Shown here piece by piece: positions 34,625 to 43,375 of a DNA stretch of 64,000 nt (position 1 is its first letter; every line of letters starts with the position of its first letter). Origin of the DNA: Neiella marina (GTDB taxonomy: Bacteria; Pseudomonadota; Gammaproteobacteria; Enterobacterales; Neiellaceae); the NCBI RefSeq assembly GCF_002165625.1, contig NZ_NGNS01000006.1, positions 62,001 through 126,000 on the forward strand. The letters run 5' to 3'. Under the pieces are notes generated by a model. The model made no database searches. It saw only the letters and a program-made list of their open reading frames with translations, and was not told the origin of the DNA. The translations under genes and the position numbers were made by a program.

Positions 34625-37330
34625 ATGACGCAGTCTCTTTATCCACTGGCAGTTTGGTTGTATGCCCCTGCCGATTTGCATCGTTTGATGTATGCATTGG
34701 CTTCAGATTTATCGCTTCAAAAAAGCCTGACTCAGAAGTTTTCCCAAGCGCGCAAACTTGGCGTTGATGGCATTATCGTGCCTATCAGTTGGCGTATTAT
34801 TGCACCGTTTCATCCCGATAATGCTCAGCAGGAGAAGTCTTGGCAGGGCTATCGCACATTATTCGAATTGTTGCGCTCAACAGGCCTGAACATCATTCCG
34901 GAATTCAACTTAGCCACATGTGGACTCAGTGACGTGCGTCAACAACAGCTCATGCCTGACTGGTTCTGGGGACATATTTCGCAGCAGCATCAGCAACAAT
35001 GGCCACAAGACAGCTTGAAGTATGTTGATAACTCTGGCCGCGATAGCATGGCAGCGCCAAGTCCGTGGGCGAAAGCGCTCTATCTGCCCTACGTGCAGCA
35101 ATGGCTATCGGGTTTCGTCTCCTTCTTTGATGATTTTGCTGCCCATATTCCTCATATCCAGATCGGTGCGGGCCCGGAAGGGGAGCTTCGCCATCCACTG
35201 CTCAAACGTCATGGTAAGCCGGTGCAACTGCCTGTATTTAGCGAACTGGCAGTAAAAGACTTTGAACAACACATGCGTCAGCGTTATGGCTCAAAGTCAG
35301 CTTGGTATGAAGCTTGGCAAAGCCAACCAGAGCTGTCAGCCCGCAAGCTGTTAAAGCAAGTTCAGCAAGAGTTCGTCGGCCTTTACGGTTACATGAGTGC
35401 CAGCGAACCGTTGCAACTCTCACAAGCGGCCAAAGACTTCTTTGATTGGTACCAAGGTACGTTGATCCAACAGGCAGATGCAGCGGTTGGCTTAGTTGAC
35501 CAGTTGTTACCAGCAAGCTGGTCTTGTTCATTAGGATTGCGACTACCGACAACCTTCGGCAGCCAAGCAACAGAGCAAAATCAGCGCGTGCTCGCAGCAT
35601 TCGCTGGTTTGCAACTATCTGAGCAGCCGAATCAAGACTTCGACTTTTTCGATTCACTGGTGGCGCAGCTCCGTCAGACCACTAAACGAGATTTGTGCTT
35701 CAGCATGACTGGGCTGGAACATGCCAAACATTCCCATCGTGTTTCCAGTTGGTTACGCCATGCCAAAAAACAGGGCATTCCAATTGTTGCTGAAAACGCA
35801 GATGTGCAAGCGCTCGCCGAACACCCGACCTGGGATAGCTTGGTGCAACGAGTGCTGCACAAGCCTATGCTGGCAGGCTGGGCGTTACGCGATCTCGATA
35901 GTGCCCTCGACAAACAATCGGCAGGACCATTCCGACTGCGGCAACTGGCCCACCTTAAACACGGCGGCACACCGGACCCTCAACATAGTCGCAAGATATT
36001 CCGCGTCATGGGGCCACTGCATTTAAAAGTTGCCAACCAGAAACTCTTGTTAGAAGAAGAAAACTGGGCCGAATTTGAACAACAAATCAAGCAGTTGCGT
36101 CGTATTGGTGTCAGCGCGATTTCGACTGATTTATGGTGGGGACTGATTGAAGGGCCACAACCAGAAGTGTACGACTGGAGTTACTATGACCGTATGCTCG
36201 AAGTGCTCGCCGCGCATGATATGCACTGGGTGCCTATTTTGTCGTTCCACCAGGCGGGCGGTAACGTCAACGATGACTTCATGCAAACCATACCGCTATG
36301 GTTATGGGGTAAAATTCTGGTTGCCAATCCAGAGTTAGAATCAGTTCGCGACCTGCAATATGTGAGTGAATCTGGCGACTCATCAATGGAGTATGTGTCG
36401 CTGTGGGCCGACCAATATGTGTTGCCTTACTATCGTCGATTTATGGCCGCATTTAGCAAGCACTACAGTGCTCATGCCGAACTCATTGACGAGATTAACA
36501 TCAGCCTCGGGCCCGCTGGCGAGTTGCGCTACCCAAGTTACAACGCCCATGACTGGGGTAATTACCCCAACCGAGGCACCTTGCAATGCTACAGCCGACT
36601 GGCACAGCAAGATTGGCTCACATACTTGGAGCAAAAATACAGTACGCCAGCGGCGCTCAATTATGCCCTGGGCACCGAGGTGCGAGACTTCACCGAAATG
36701 GCCTTCCCTGAGCCTGATGAACTGTTCAACAATAAGCAGTACATGCACAGCCCGCTTGGCCGCGAGTTCCTGTACTGGTATCAGCAATCACTGGTAAATC
36801 ACGGTCGTCAGATCCTCAAATGCGCAGCGGATGTCTTTGACGGGCCAATGCTACATGTACCACTGGGCATTAAGGTGCCGGGTATTCATTGGGAAGTGAG
36901 TGATCCAGTCATGCCTCGGGCGGCCGAGATCACCGCAGGCTTGATTGCGCCACATGCCAATATGGGGCCGCAAAACCATGGCGAGTATGCTCGTTTATTG
37001 GAAGACTTAATTCCGAAAAATTTGCGCAACCGAGTGGTCATGCACTTCACCTGTCTGGAGATGATCAACAAGGACTACGAGGGCTATTCACGGGCAGAAG
37101 ATCTGGTCAATTGGATGGCCGACGCGGCAGCAGAAGTCGGCGTCAGCCTAATGGGTGAAAACGCCCTTGCTGGTGAACTGTACGGTAAGCAAGGTTGGAA
37201 GCAGATTGCCCGAGCTTTGGAGCGCCAACCTGGATTTGGTGGCATCACCTTGCTACGGCTGCAAAACCTGTTTGACGATCATCCGCTGCCGATGCAGCAA
37301 CTCAAGGAATTAATCAACAAGGAGCAATAA
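34625..37330 (+). CDS. Tandem double-module GH14 (beta-amylase-type) protein
   Basis: This 901-residue protein consists of two successive GH14 glycoside hydrolase modules (about 1-430 and 455-901); plant and Bacillus beta-amylases have one. The C-terminal module is the more canonical. It has DLWWGLIEG (~502-510), the flexible loop FHQAGGNVND (541-550), catalytic acid Glu633 in GPAGELRYPSY, the inner loop FTCLEM (808-813) and catalytic base Glu845 in GENAL. The N-terminal module is diverged but keeps equivalents: Glu187 in GPEGELRHP, CFSMTGLEH (358-366) and Glu390 in VAENA. The Glu-to-Glu spacing is 203 and 212 residues, against 194 in soybean beta-amylase. The N module lacks the loop His (EFNLATCG replaces SFHQCGG), so its activity is open. 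No signal peptide, starch-binding or linker domain is visible, so it should be cytoplasmic and act on imported oligosaccharides. A strong terminator follows. Confidence 0.9.
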   Translation: MTQSLYPLAVWLYAPADLHRLMYALASDLSLQKSLTQKFSQARKLGVDGIIVPISWRIIAPFHPDNAQQEKSWQGYRTLFELLRSTGLNIIPEFNLATCGLSDVRQQQLMPDWFWGHISQQHQQQWPQDSLKYVDNSGRDSMAAPSPWAKALYLPYVQQWLSGFVSFFDDFAAHIPHIQIGAGPEGELRHPLLKRHGKPVQLPVFSELAVKDFEQHMRQRYGSKSAWYEAWQSQPELSARKLLKQVQQEFVGLYGYMSASEPLQLSQAAKDFFDWYQGTLIQQADAAVGLVDQLLPASWSCSLGLRLPTTFGSQATEQNQRVLAAFAGLQLSEQPNQDFDFFDSLVAQLRQTTKRDLCFSMTGLEHAKHSHRVSSWLRHAKKQGIPIVAENADVQALAEHPTWDSLVQRVLHKPMLAGWALRDLDSALDKQSAGPFRLRQLAHLKHGGTPDPQHSRKIFRVMGPLHLKVANQKLLLEEENWAEFEQQIKQLRRIGVSAISTDLWWGLIEGPQPEVYDWSYYDRMLEVLAAHDMHWVPILSFHQAGGNVNDDFMQTIPLWLWGKILVANPELESVRDLQYVSESGDSSMEYVSLWADQYVLPYYRRFMAAFSKHYSAHAELIDEINISLGPAGELRYPSYNAHDWGNYPNRGTLQCYSRLAQQDWLTYLEQKYSTPAALNYALGTEVRDFTEMAFPEPDELFNNKQYMHSPLGREFLYWYQQSLVNHGRQILKCAADVFDGPMLHVPLGIKVPGIHWEVSDPVMPRAAEITAGLIAPHANMGPQNHGEYARLLEDLIPKNLRNRVVMHFTCLEMINKDYEGYSRAEDLVNWMADAAAEVGVSLMGENALAGELYGKQGWKQIARALERQPGFGGITLLRLQNLFDDHPLPMQQLKELINKEQ

Positions 37331-37380
37331 ACAAGGAGCAGTAGTTGTAACGCTTCGGCAAAGCTCATTCTAGCTTCTAC

Positions 37381-37416
37381 AAAGCCCGTGATAGACAACA
37401 ATCACGGGCTTTTTTA
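37381..37416 (+). terminator. Rho-independent terminator of the GH14 gene
   Basis: AAAGCCCGTGAT (37381-37392) pairs with ATCACGGGCTTT (37401-37412), followed by TTTT. It separates the GH14 gene from the downstream sugar operon. Confidence 0.95.
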
Positions 37417-37513
37417 ATGCTCGTTTTTTATTCCAAAATTGACCTAAACCTCACTATGCCGGTCTGATGATTGCACTTTCGCTGCAACCATGAAACGTTA
37501 AAAAGAAAACAAT

Positions 37514-37525
37514 GAAAACGTTTTC
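37514..37525. promoter_or_regulatory. LacI-family-type operator palindrome
   Basis: GAAAACGTTTTC is a perfect 12-bp palindrome with a central CG, the hallmark of LacI/GalR operators. It lies 55 bp before the symporter ATG, and a second AACGTT core occurs at 37494-37499. No LacI-family gene is in the window, so the regulator must be elsewhere. Confidence 0.6.
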
Positions 37526-37580
37526 TTGTGGATATAAATCATTTCCATCTGCTCAAGAATTCACTCGTGCAGGAGCCCAC

Positions 37581-38921
37581 ATGACAGAGCGCAACAGCCA
37601 ACTAAGCTGGCGAGAAAAACTTGGATACGCCGCTGGCGATGGTGGTTTTAATTTTTTCTGGAAAAACATCGAAGTCTATTTGCTGTTCTTCTACACCGAT
37701 GTCTTTGGTTTGCCCGCCGCGGCCGCTGGCACCATGTTTCTGGTTACCCGCATCATTGATGCATTTACCGATCCGGCAATGGGTTATATGGCCGATCGCA
37801 CCGAGTCACGGTGGGGGAAATTTCGGCCTTACTTACTTTGGGGAGCTCTGCCGCTCGCTGCAGCAGCGGTCTTGACCTACACCACACCTGATCTCGATTC
37901 CTCAGGTAAACTTCTGTGGGCCTACGCCACCTACATTACCATGATGGTGGCCTACACCTTCGTCAACATTCCCTATTCCGCAATGCTAGGTGTCATCACA
38001 GCCAATGCCCAAGAGCGCACCACTTTGACTTCGCTCAGATTTGTCGCCGCATTCAGTGGCGGTGTGATTGTCACTTGGGGTACCCCAAAGCTGGTTGCCA
38101 TGCTCGGCGCAGGAGACGCTCAGCTAGGCTGGCAGTTAACCATGATGATCTATGCAGTGGTCGCTTGTTTACTGTTTTTCATCACTTTTATCTCTACTAA
38201 GGAGCGCGTCACAGGTCCGCCCCAGCGCAGTAATTTTGCCCAAGATGGCAAAGATCTGCTCGCCAATGGTCCGTGGTTAGTACTGTTCTGGTTAGGCTTG
38301 GCGGTCATCATGACCATCTCGCTAAGAAATGCCGCCAGTGCCTATTACTTCAAATATTTTGTCGAACGCCCAGAACTCATGGGTGATTTCCTTACCGCCT
38401 GCATGATTGCTTATGCCGTTGGCGCCGCTTCGACTCCCTTGTTAACTCGATTTTGGGACAAACGAACCTTGCTAATCTGGCTGATGATTGCGGTTGGTAT
38501 CTTGTCCGCTGCCATGTATTTTCTACCTGCCGATGGCATCGGCTTGATCTTCGCCTTTGGTATTCTGATTTCGTTGGCGTTAGGCCCTAAATCCCCCTTG
38601 GTTTGGAGCATGTATGCCGACACAGCTGACTATTCAGAATGGAAAAACAATCGCCGCGCCACCGGCTTGATCTTTTCCTCAGCCACCTTTGCATTGAAGC
38701 TCGGTGGCGCTGCCGCAGCAGCGGTCATCGGTTGGCTACTGGCGGCCATGGGTTATCAAGCCAACAGCCAACAATCGGCTGAGTCAACAGAAGCCATCGT
38801 TTGGCTCGTCACCCTGATTCCGAGCGCATTCGCATTGCTTGCTGCTTGGATCGCCAGTCGATATAGCCTGAACAGTGCAGAGCTGGATCGAATCCAATAC
38901 CAATTGGAGCAACGCGCATGA
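37581..38921 (+). CDS. GPH-family (MFS) glycoside:cation symporter
   Basis: An inner-membrane sugar symporter of about 446 residues with twelve predicted segments, in the glycoside-pentoside-hexuronide group (MelB/XylP/GusB-like). GPH hallmarks are the N-terminal LSWREKLGYAAGDGGFNFFW, IIDAFTDPAMGYMADRTESRWGKFRPY (the conserved DP…G…D motif) and FVNIPYSAMLGVI. The frame is open from 37512, but AGGAG lies just before the ATG at 37581, and the region upstream contains the operator-like palindrome. The stop overlaps the GH94 start (ATGA), so it is the first gene of a coupled operon. It should import the disaccharide processed by the two following enzymes. Confidence 0.93.
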   Translation: MTERNSQLSWREKLGYAAGDGGFNFFWKNIEVYLLFFYTDVFGLPAAAAGTMFLVTRIIDAFTDPAMGYMADRTESRWGKFRPYLLWGALPLAAAAVLTYTTPDLDSSGKLLWAYATYITMMVAYTFVNIPYSAMLGVITANAQERTTLTSLRFVAAFSGGVIVTWGTPKLVAMLGAGDAQLGWQLTMMIYAVVACLLFFITFISTKERVTGPPQRSNFAQDGKDLLANGPWLVLFWLGLAVIMTISLRNAASAYYFKYFVERPELMGDFLTACMIAYAVGAASTPLLTRFWDKRTLLIWLMIAVGILSAAMYFLPADGIGLIFAFGILISLALGPKSPLVWSMYADTADYSEWKNNRRATGLIFSSATFALKLGGAAAAAVIGWLLAAMGYQANSQQSAESTEAIVWLVTLIPSAFALLAAWIASRYSLNSAELDRIQYQLEQRA

Positions 38922-41275
38922 CCACCAATAGCATGATTCAATTCGCCGCCGACGGCAGTTGTCGCCTCTCCAGTCCGACCCAAATGCCACTGGCTTCGGC
39001 CTACCTGTGGAACCAAAAAATGATGGTTCAGTACAATTGCCGAGGCTATGTCACCAGTCAATTTATGCAACCAGAGCCAGCTAAGTATTCGACCGGGCCC
39101 AATATCGAAGCAACCACTTTCATGCAGCCCGAGCAGCCCTACTTTAGCCACTACCCGGGCCGCTTTTTCTATCTTAATGATGTCACCGATCAGCGACTCT
39201 ATTCAGTGCCTTATGAGCCTTGCCGAGTTCAAGCTCAGCACTTTGAAATGCGTTGCTACGATCGTTCGATTCAATGGTTGATTCGCTATGGAGAAGTAGA
39301 GATTGAGCTCACCACTTGGCTTGGTGACGATGAAGTCGTGGAGTATTGGAGCTGCCAACTGACCAACCTCAGCGCGCAAGCTAAACAGTTAAAGCTGACG
39401 CCCTATTTCACGGTTGGCTACATGTCATGGATGAACCAACAGGGCGACTTTGATGCAGCGCTGAATACTATTATTTGCCAAAAGGTAACGCCCTATCAGA
39501 AAGTAGAGCAATATTTTGCCAATCAACACCTTGCTGAAAAGACATTTCTTTGGGCCGACCATGTGCCTGACTCATGGCAAGTGAATCAAGCCGGATTTGA
39601 GGGCGAAGGCGGACTCCACAATCCAACAGCATTAACACAAGCGGAACTCCCTCGCCAGCCAGCGATTTACCAAACGCCAGTGGCGGCAATGCAGTACGCC
39701 ATTGAGTTGGCGCCTGGTCAACGTTCTGAGTGTTATCTGTTTGCCTTTGGCGCAGCAAAAACAACAGCTGAAATCAGCAAGCGGCGGCAACAATGGGCCA
39801 ATGCCAAAGCTCCAGCAATTGACGTCTCGGCCAACAATCAAGTCCCTTTCAAAGTGACGATGCCCTCTTCGTGGTTGTCGCACCAAGTCAATCACTGGCT
39901 CTTTCGGCAAGTGAGATACCATGGCGAAAGCAACCGCCTTACCACTGATCCACAAACTCGTAATTTCTTGCAAGACGCCTTGGGCTATTGTTTTGTCGCG
40001 CCCTCGCAATGCCGATCTCGCATTATCACGGCACTCAGTCAGCAACTCAGCTCGGGGCAAATGCCAGATGGCGTATTGCTCCATCCAGATGCCAAGCTCA
40101 AGTACATTAATCAGGTCCCTCACACCGATCATTGTGTTTGGCTGCCAATGCTAGTTGAAACCTATTTGCAAGAAACCAATGACTACCAGCTACTCAATGA
40201 GCTGGTGCCGTATGCCGATAGCGACCAAGTCGACTCGGTACAAAACCATATTTGCGGCGCCATGGATTGGCTCGACAGTGAGCGCGACGAGCGCGGCTTG
40301 AGTTACATTGCCCAGGGCGACTGGTGCGATCCGATGAATATGGTTGGTTATCAAGGCAAAGGCGTCTCAGCTTGGCTTACGATTGCCAGTGGCTATGCCT
40401 GCCAGTTGTGGGCCAACCTGCTGGCCAAGGCATCGCAAATGCAACTGAGCGAACGTTATCAACATCTAGCTTCGTCATTTCGAGCCAGTTTCAACCAACA
40501 CTGTTGGGATGGTGATTGGTACCTAAGGGGAATTAGTGACGATGGCACCGCATTTGGCCGAACAGCCGATCAGGAAGGCCGAATATTCCTCAATCCACAG
40601 AGCTTTGCCCTGTTAGCAGGGGCTGCCGATGCGCAGCAAAAGCACTGTATTATTGCCGCCGTTAAACAGCACTTAGCAACACCTTATGGCTTGCAAATGC
40701 TGGCTCCTGCCTTTACCCACATGCATGAACATATTGGTCGAGTGACGCAAAAGTTCTCCGGCTCGGCGGAAAACGGCTCAGTGTATAACCATGCCGCGGC
40801 ATTCTATGTCTACGCACTTTATCTGGCAGGGGAAGGAGACTTGGCGTTTGAGTATTTGCAGCAGATGTTTCCCACTGATTGTGATGAAGACTTGCTGCGC
40901 AGAGGGCAACTCCCGGTGTTTGTCCCCAACTACTATCGCGGCGCGTATGAGCGATACCCAGAGCACGCCGGACGTTCCAGTCAATTGTTTAATACTGGCA
41001 GTGCTGCCTGGATTCATCGCATTATCGTTCAATGCTTGTTTGGCTTTGTCGGCAATCAGCAAGGTGTTCAACTGGCACCACAATTGCCAAGTGATTGGCA
41101 ATCCGCACGGTTAGTCAGGAAATTCCGAGGCGCGCATTTTGATATTCACTATCAACGCTCTGAAGAAGTGACCGCAATGACCTTAGTATCATCAGAGGCG
41201 GAAATTCTCGACCAACAAATTATTGCCATTGAAGCTGGCAAGCACTATCAGATTGAGGTCCTGCTACCACGATGA
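38918..41275 (+). CDS. GH94 phosphorylase, probable cellobionic acid phosphorylase
   Basis: A cytoplasmic 785-residue glycoside phosphorylase. The N-terminal beta-sandwich (about 1-280) and C-terminal (alpha/alpha)6 barrel (about 320-700) follow the GH94 layout. The general-acid region reads GDWCDPMNMVG (Asp ~471), with a cysteine where cellobiose and chitobiose phosphorylases usually have Asn. The adjacent KGVSAWLT and HTDHCVWLP motifs are also family-typical. GH94 enzymes use phosphate to cut beta-glucosidic bonds, giving alpha-glucose-1-phosphate. The next gene is gluconokinase, translationally coupled, and that pairing points to an aldonic-acid substrate: cellobionate yielding glucose-1-phosphate plus gluconate. 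That specificity is inference from context and motif memory. The gene overlaps both neighbours by 4 bp. Confidence 0.85.
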   Translation: MTTNSMIQFAADGSCRLSSPTQMPLASAYLWNQKMMVQYNCRGYVTSQFMQPEPAKYSTGPNIEATTFMQPEQPYFSHYPGRFFYLNDVTDQRLYSVPYEPCRVQAQHFEMRCYDRSIQWLIRYGEVEIELTTWLGDDEVVEYWSCQLTNLSAQAKQLKLTPYFTVGYMSWMNQQGDFDAALNTIICQKVTPYQKVEQYFANQHLAEKTFLWADHVPDSWQVNQAGFEGEGGLHNPTALTQAELPRQPAIYQTPVAAMQYAIELAPGQRSECYLFAFGAAKTTAEISKRRQQWANAKAPAIDVSANNQVPFKVTMPSSWLSHQVNHWLFRQVRYHGESNRLTTDPQTRNFLQDALGYCFVAPSQCRSRIITALSQQLSSGQMPDGVLLHPDAKLKYINQVPHTDHCVWLPMLVETYLQETNDYQLLNELVPYADSDQVDSVQNHICGAMDWLDSERDERGLSYIAQGDWCDPMNMVGYQGKGVSAWLTIASGYACQLWANLLAKASQMQLSERYQHLASSFRASFNQHCWDGDWYLRGISDDGTAFGRTADQEGRIFLNPQSFALLAGAADAQQKHCIIAAVKQHLATPYGLQMLAPAFTHMHEHIGRVTQKFSGSAENGSVYNHAAAFYVYALYLAGEGDLAFEYLQQMFPTDCDEDLLRRGQLPVFVPNYYRGAYERYPEHAGRSSQLFNTGSAAWIHRIIVQCLFGFVGNQQGVQLAPQLPSDWQSARLVRKFRGAHFDIHYQRSEEVTAMTLVSSEAEILDQQIIAIEAGKHYQIEVLLPR

Positions 41276-41769
41276 CGACACCACAATTAATCATTGTTAT
41301 GGGCGTCAGCGGCAGTGGTAAAAGTACCTTTGCTAGTAAGTTGGCCCCCACATTGGACTACTATTTTATTGAAGCCGATGATCATCACAGTGCTGAGAAT
41401 AAAGCGCACATGGCAGCAGGAAAACCACTCACCGATGCCATGCGTGAGCCCTGGATTGATGAACTGATCAGCCAAGTGATGCGTCAACATCAGCAAGGGC
41501 AATCGGTTGTATTGGCTTATTCCGGGCTGCGGCAGAGTCACCGAGCAAAGTTCAGACAAGCGTTTCCACAATGCCAATGTTTGTTTTTAGAAGTGGCCAG
41601 AGACGAGCTAATCAAACGCATGAAACAGCGCAAAGCGCACTTTATGCCGGCATCTTTGCTTGATTCACAATTGGCTGCTCTTGAGCCATTTGCGGATGAC
41701 GAGCAAATCACCACGCTCGATGGCGCTCAATCGCTTGATCAGTTGGTCGCACAGGTGTTACGTCGCTAA
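41272..41769 (+). CDS. gntK: Gluconokinase (GntK family)
   Basis: A cytosolic 165-residue P-loop kinase that phosphorylates D-gluconate to 6-phosphogluconate for the pentose phosphate or Entner-Doudoroff route. The Walker A motif GVSGSGKST (residues 11-19), EADDHHSAENKAHMAAGKPLTD (the substrate loop, near 34-55) and the RKAHFMPASLLDSQLAALE lid near 118-136 are all GntK-like. In classical GntK the arrest motif after Walker B is CSALKR; here it is YSGLRQ, a small divergence. Its ATG overlaps the GH94 stop, making it the last gene of the operon. Confidence 0.92.
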   Translation: MTTPQLIIVMGVSGSGKSTFASKLAPTLDYYFIEADDHHSAENKAHMAAGKPLTDAMREPWIDELISQVMRQHQQGQSVVLAYSGLRQSHRAKFRQAFPQCQCLFLEVARDELIKRMKQRKAHFMPASLLDSQLAALEPFADDEQITTLDGAQSLDQLVAQVLRR

Positions 41770-41772
41770 ACA

Positions 41773-41805
41773 AGGCAAGGGCCAAAGACCCTTGCCTAAC
41801 CAGCA
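41773..41805 (-). terminator. Hairpin between convergent gluconokinase and MscS genes
   Basis: AGGCAAGGG (41773-41781) pairs with CCCTTGCCT (41789-41797) around a 7-nt loop. Only on the minus strand does a modest T-rich tail (TTGTTT) follow, so it fits best as the MscS terminator. Confidence 0.6.
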
Positions 41806-41813
41806 ACTGCAAT

Positions 41814-42629
41814 TTATTGATTGGCAGCTTGGTGGATGTAAACATCCTGCTGAGGAAACGGAATAGACACACCTTTGTCGTCAAAGGCTTTTTTCACCGC
41901 TTCGATGGTATCGAAGTGAACACCCCAGTAATCTTCAGAGTTGACCCAAAGACGCACCACGAAATTCACTGACGAATCGGCCAACTCACCGACCTTGATG
42001 AACGGTTCAGGATCGTTGTGAATACGTTCATCTGCGTCGACAATGCCTTGGATGACACTGCGCGCTTCATCAATACTATCGCCATAGCCAATGCCAAACA
42101 CCAGATCGACACGGCGAGTCTTTTCGACCGAATAATTAACCAAAGAGCCGGTCGACAGTGGCGCATTAGGAATGATGATAGTTTTGTTGTCGGGAGTCTT
42201 AAGTACCGTGACAAAAATCTGAATATCGCTCACCGAACCAATGTAACCCTGCGCTTCAATGACATCACCGACCTTGTAGGGCTTGAACAGCAAGATAATC
42301 ACCCCTCCTGCAAAGTTTTGCAGTGTTCCGGACAACGCCATACCAACCGCTAAACCAGCAGCACCCAGCACCGCGATAAAGGCGGTCATTTCGATGCCCA
42401 CCATAGTGGCGACAGAAATTACCAGCGCGACCTTAAGCAATGACCCTAGGACGCTGCACAGAAACCCTCGCAACGACACTTCGATGTCCTTTTTGGTCAT
42501 CGCTAAGTCCATCAGGCCAACGATCTTCTTAATCGCCCACAGACCAACCCATAAAAATACAATCGCCAGCAAGACCTTTGGCAAATATGCCATGGCCAAA
42601 CTGACTCCTTCATTGACGTACTCTTCCAT
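41814..42629 (-). CDS. Small-conductance mechanosensitive channel (MscS family)
   Basis: An inner-membrane osmotic release valve of about 271 residues, the size of E. coli MscS. Three N-terminal membrane segments end in the pore helix (FIAVLGAAGLAVGMALSGTLQNFAGG, about 85-112). The beta domain follows, with the IIPNAPLSTGSLVNYS motif near 150-165, and then an alpha/beta cytoplasmic vestibule. The ATG at 42629 has GAGGGA upstream and gives the standard short N terminus; a longer frame reaches 42674. Single gene. Confidence 0.94.
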   Translation of the reverse strand: MEEYVNEGVSLAMAYLPKVLLAIVFLWVGLWAIKKIVGLMDLAMTKKDIEVSLRGFLCSVLGSLLKVALVISVATMVGIEMTAFIAVLGAAGLAVGMALSGTLQNFAGGVIILLFKPYKVGDVIEAQGYIGSVSDIQIFVTVLKTPDNKTIIIPNAPLSTGSLVNYSVEKTRRVDLVFGIGYGDSIDEARSVIQGIVDADERIHNDPEPFIKVGELADSSVNFVVRLWVNSEDYWGVHFDTIEAVKKAFDDKGVSIPFPQQDVYIHQAANQ

Positions 42630-42846
42630 TCGCTTTCCCTCTGTTATAACCGCGAAATTTTTTAGGCTTTTCAAAGGCTAGTTCAAAGCGATTCAACCAG
42701 CAAAATATACTTGCTGGAATCATCGTGAGTTACCTTCAAGCCATCATGACAACAATTGATGACAACAGTGAGCGCCTCTTGGTTGTTGGCGCTCAAAACC
42801 ACAGTTACAATCGCGCCCCATCACGATAACGATCATTACTGGCCCT

Positions 42847-43365
42847 ATGAAAACTTCAGACGTCATCCTTGGACTACTCAACCCGAAAAGCGCCACCAAT
42901 GTCGGTGCCGTGCTGCGAGCTGCCAACTGTTATCAGGCCACCGCTATCCGTTATACCGGCCACCGCTGGGAACGCGGCGCCAAGTTTCACACCGATACCA
43001 AAAATGCTGCGTCTCATTTTGATATCAAACGAGTGGACGACGTACTTGAGGGCTTAACAACTGACACTCAGGTGATTTGTGTTGATTTGATTGAGGGCGC
43101 CACGCCGCTGCCGGAGTTTCAGCATCCGGCAAACGCCATCTACGTATTTGGTCCAGAAGATGGTTCGATTCCACAAGATGTTATTGACCGCGCTGATGGC
43201 GCCACTTATGTACCGACAGTGGGATGTATGAACCTAGCCGCAACTGTCAACGTGGTGTTGTACGACAGATTGGCAAAGCGTGGCACTGCCGATGCGCTAA
43301 CAACAAGCGGCGATGATTTGATTCGAGCGAGTCGAGATCGCAACAACAATACCCGTGTCGGCTAA
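42847..43365 (+). CDS. SpoU/TrmH-family RNA methyltransferase
   Basis: A 172-residue SPOUT methyltransferase that uses S-adenosylmethionine to methylate RNA. The three SpoU motifs are present: NPKSATNVGAVLRAANCY (motif 1, about 12-29), VFGPEDGSIP (motif 2, about 99-108) and VGCMNLAATVNVVLYDRL (motif 3 knot, about 120-137). It lacks the N-terminal substrate-binding domain of TrmH/RlmB, so it is the short TrmL-like form. Target RNA is unknown. It is a lone gene convergent with the LysR gene. Confidence 0.92.
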   Translation: MKTSDVILGLLNPKSATNVGAVLRAANCYQATAIRYTGHRWERGAKFHTDTKNAASHFDIKRVDDVLEGLTTDTQVICVDLIEGATPLPEFQHPANAIYVFGPEDGSIPQDVIDRADGATYVPTVGCMNLAATVNVVLYDRLAKRGTADALTTSGDDLIRASRDRNNNTRVG

Positions 43366-43375
43366 AACAATCGCA

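Noticed and set aside
36366-36797. Overlapping plus- and minus-strand frames inside the double GH14 gene
   Set aside because: Both are shadows of the 901-residue frame, which alone has coherent family motifs.
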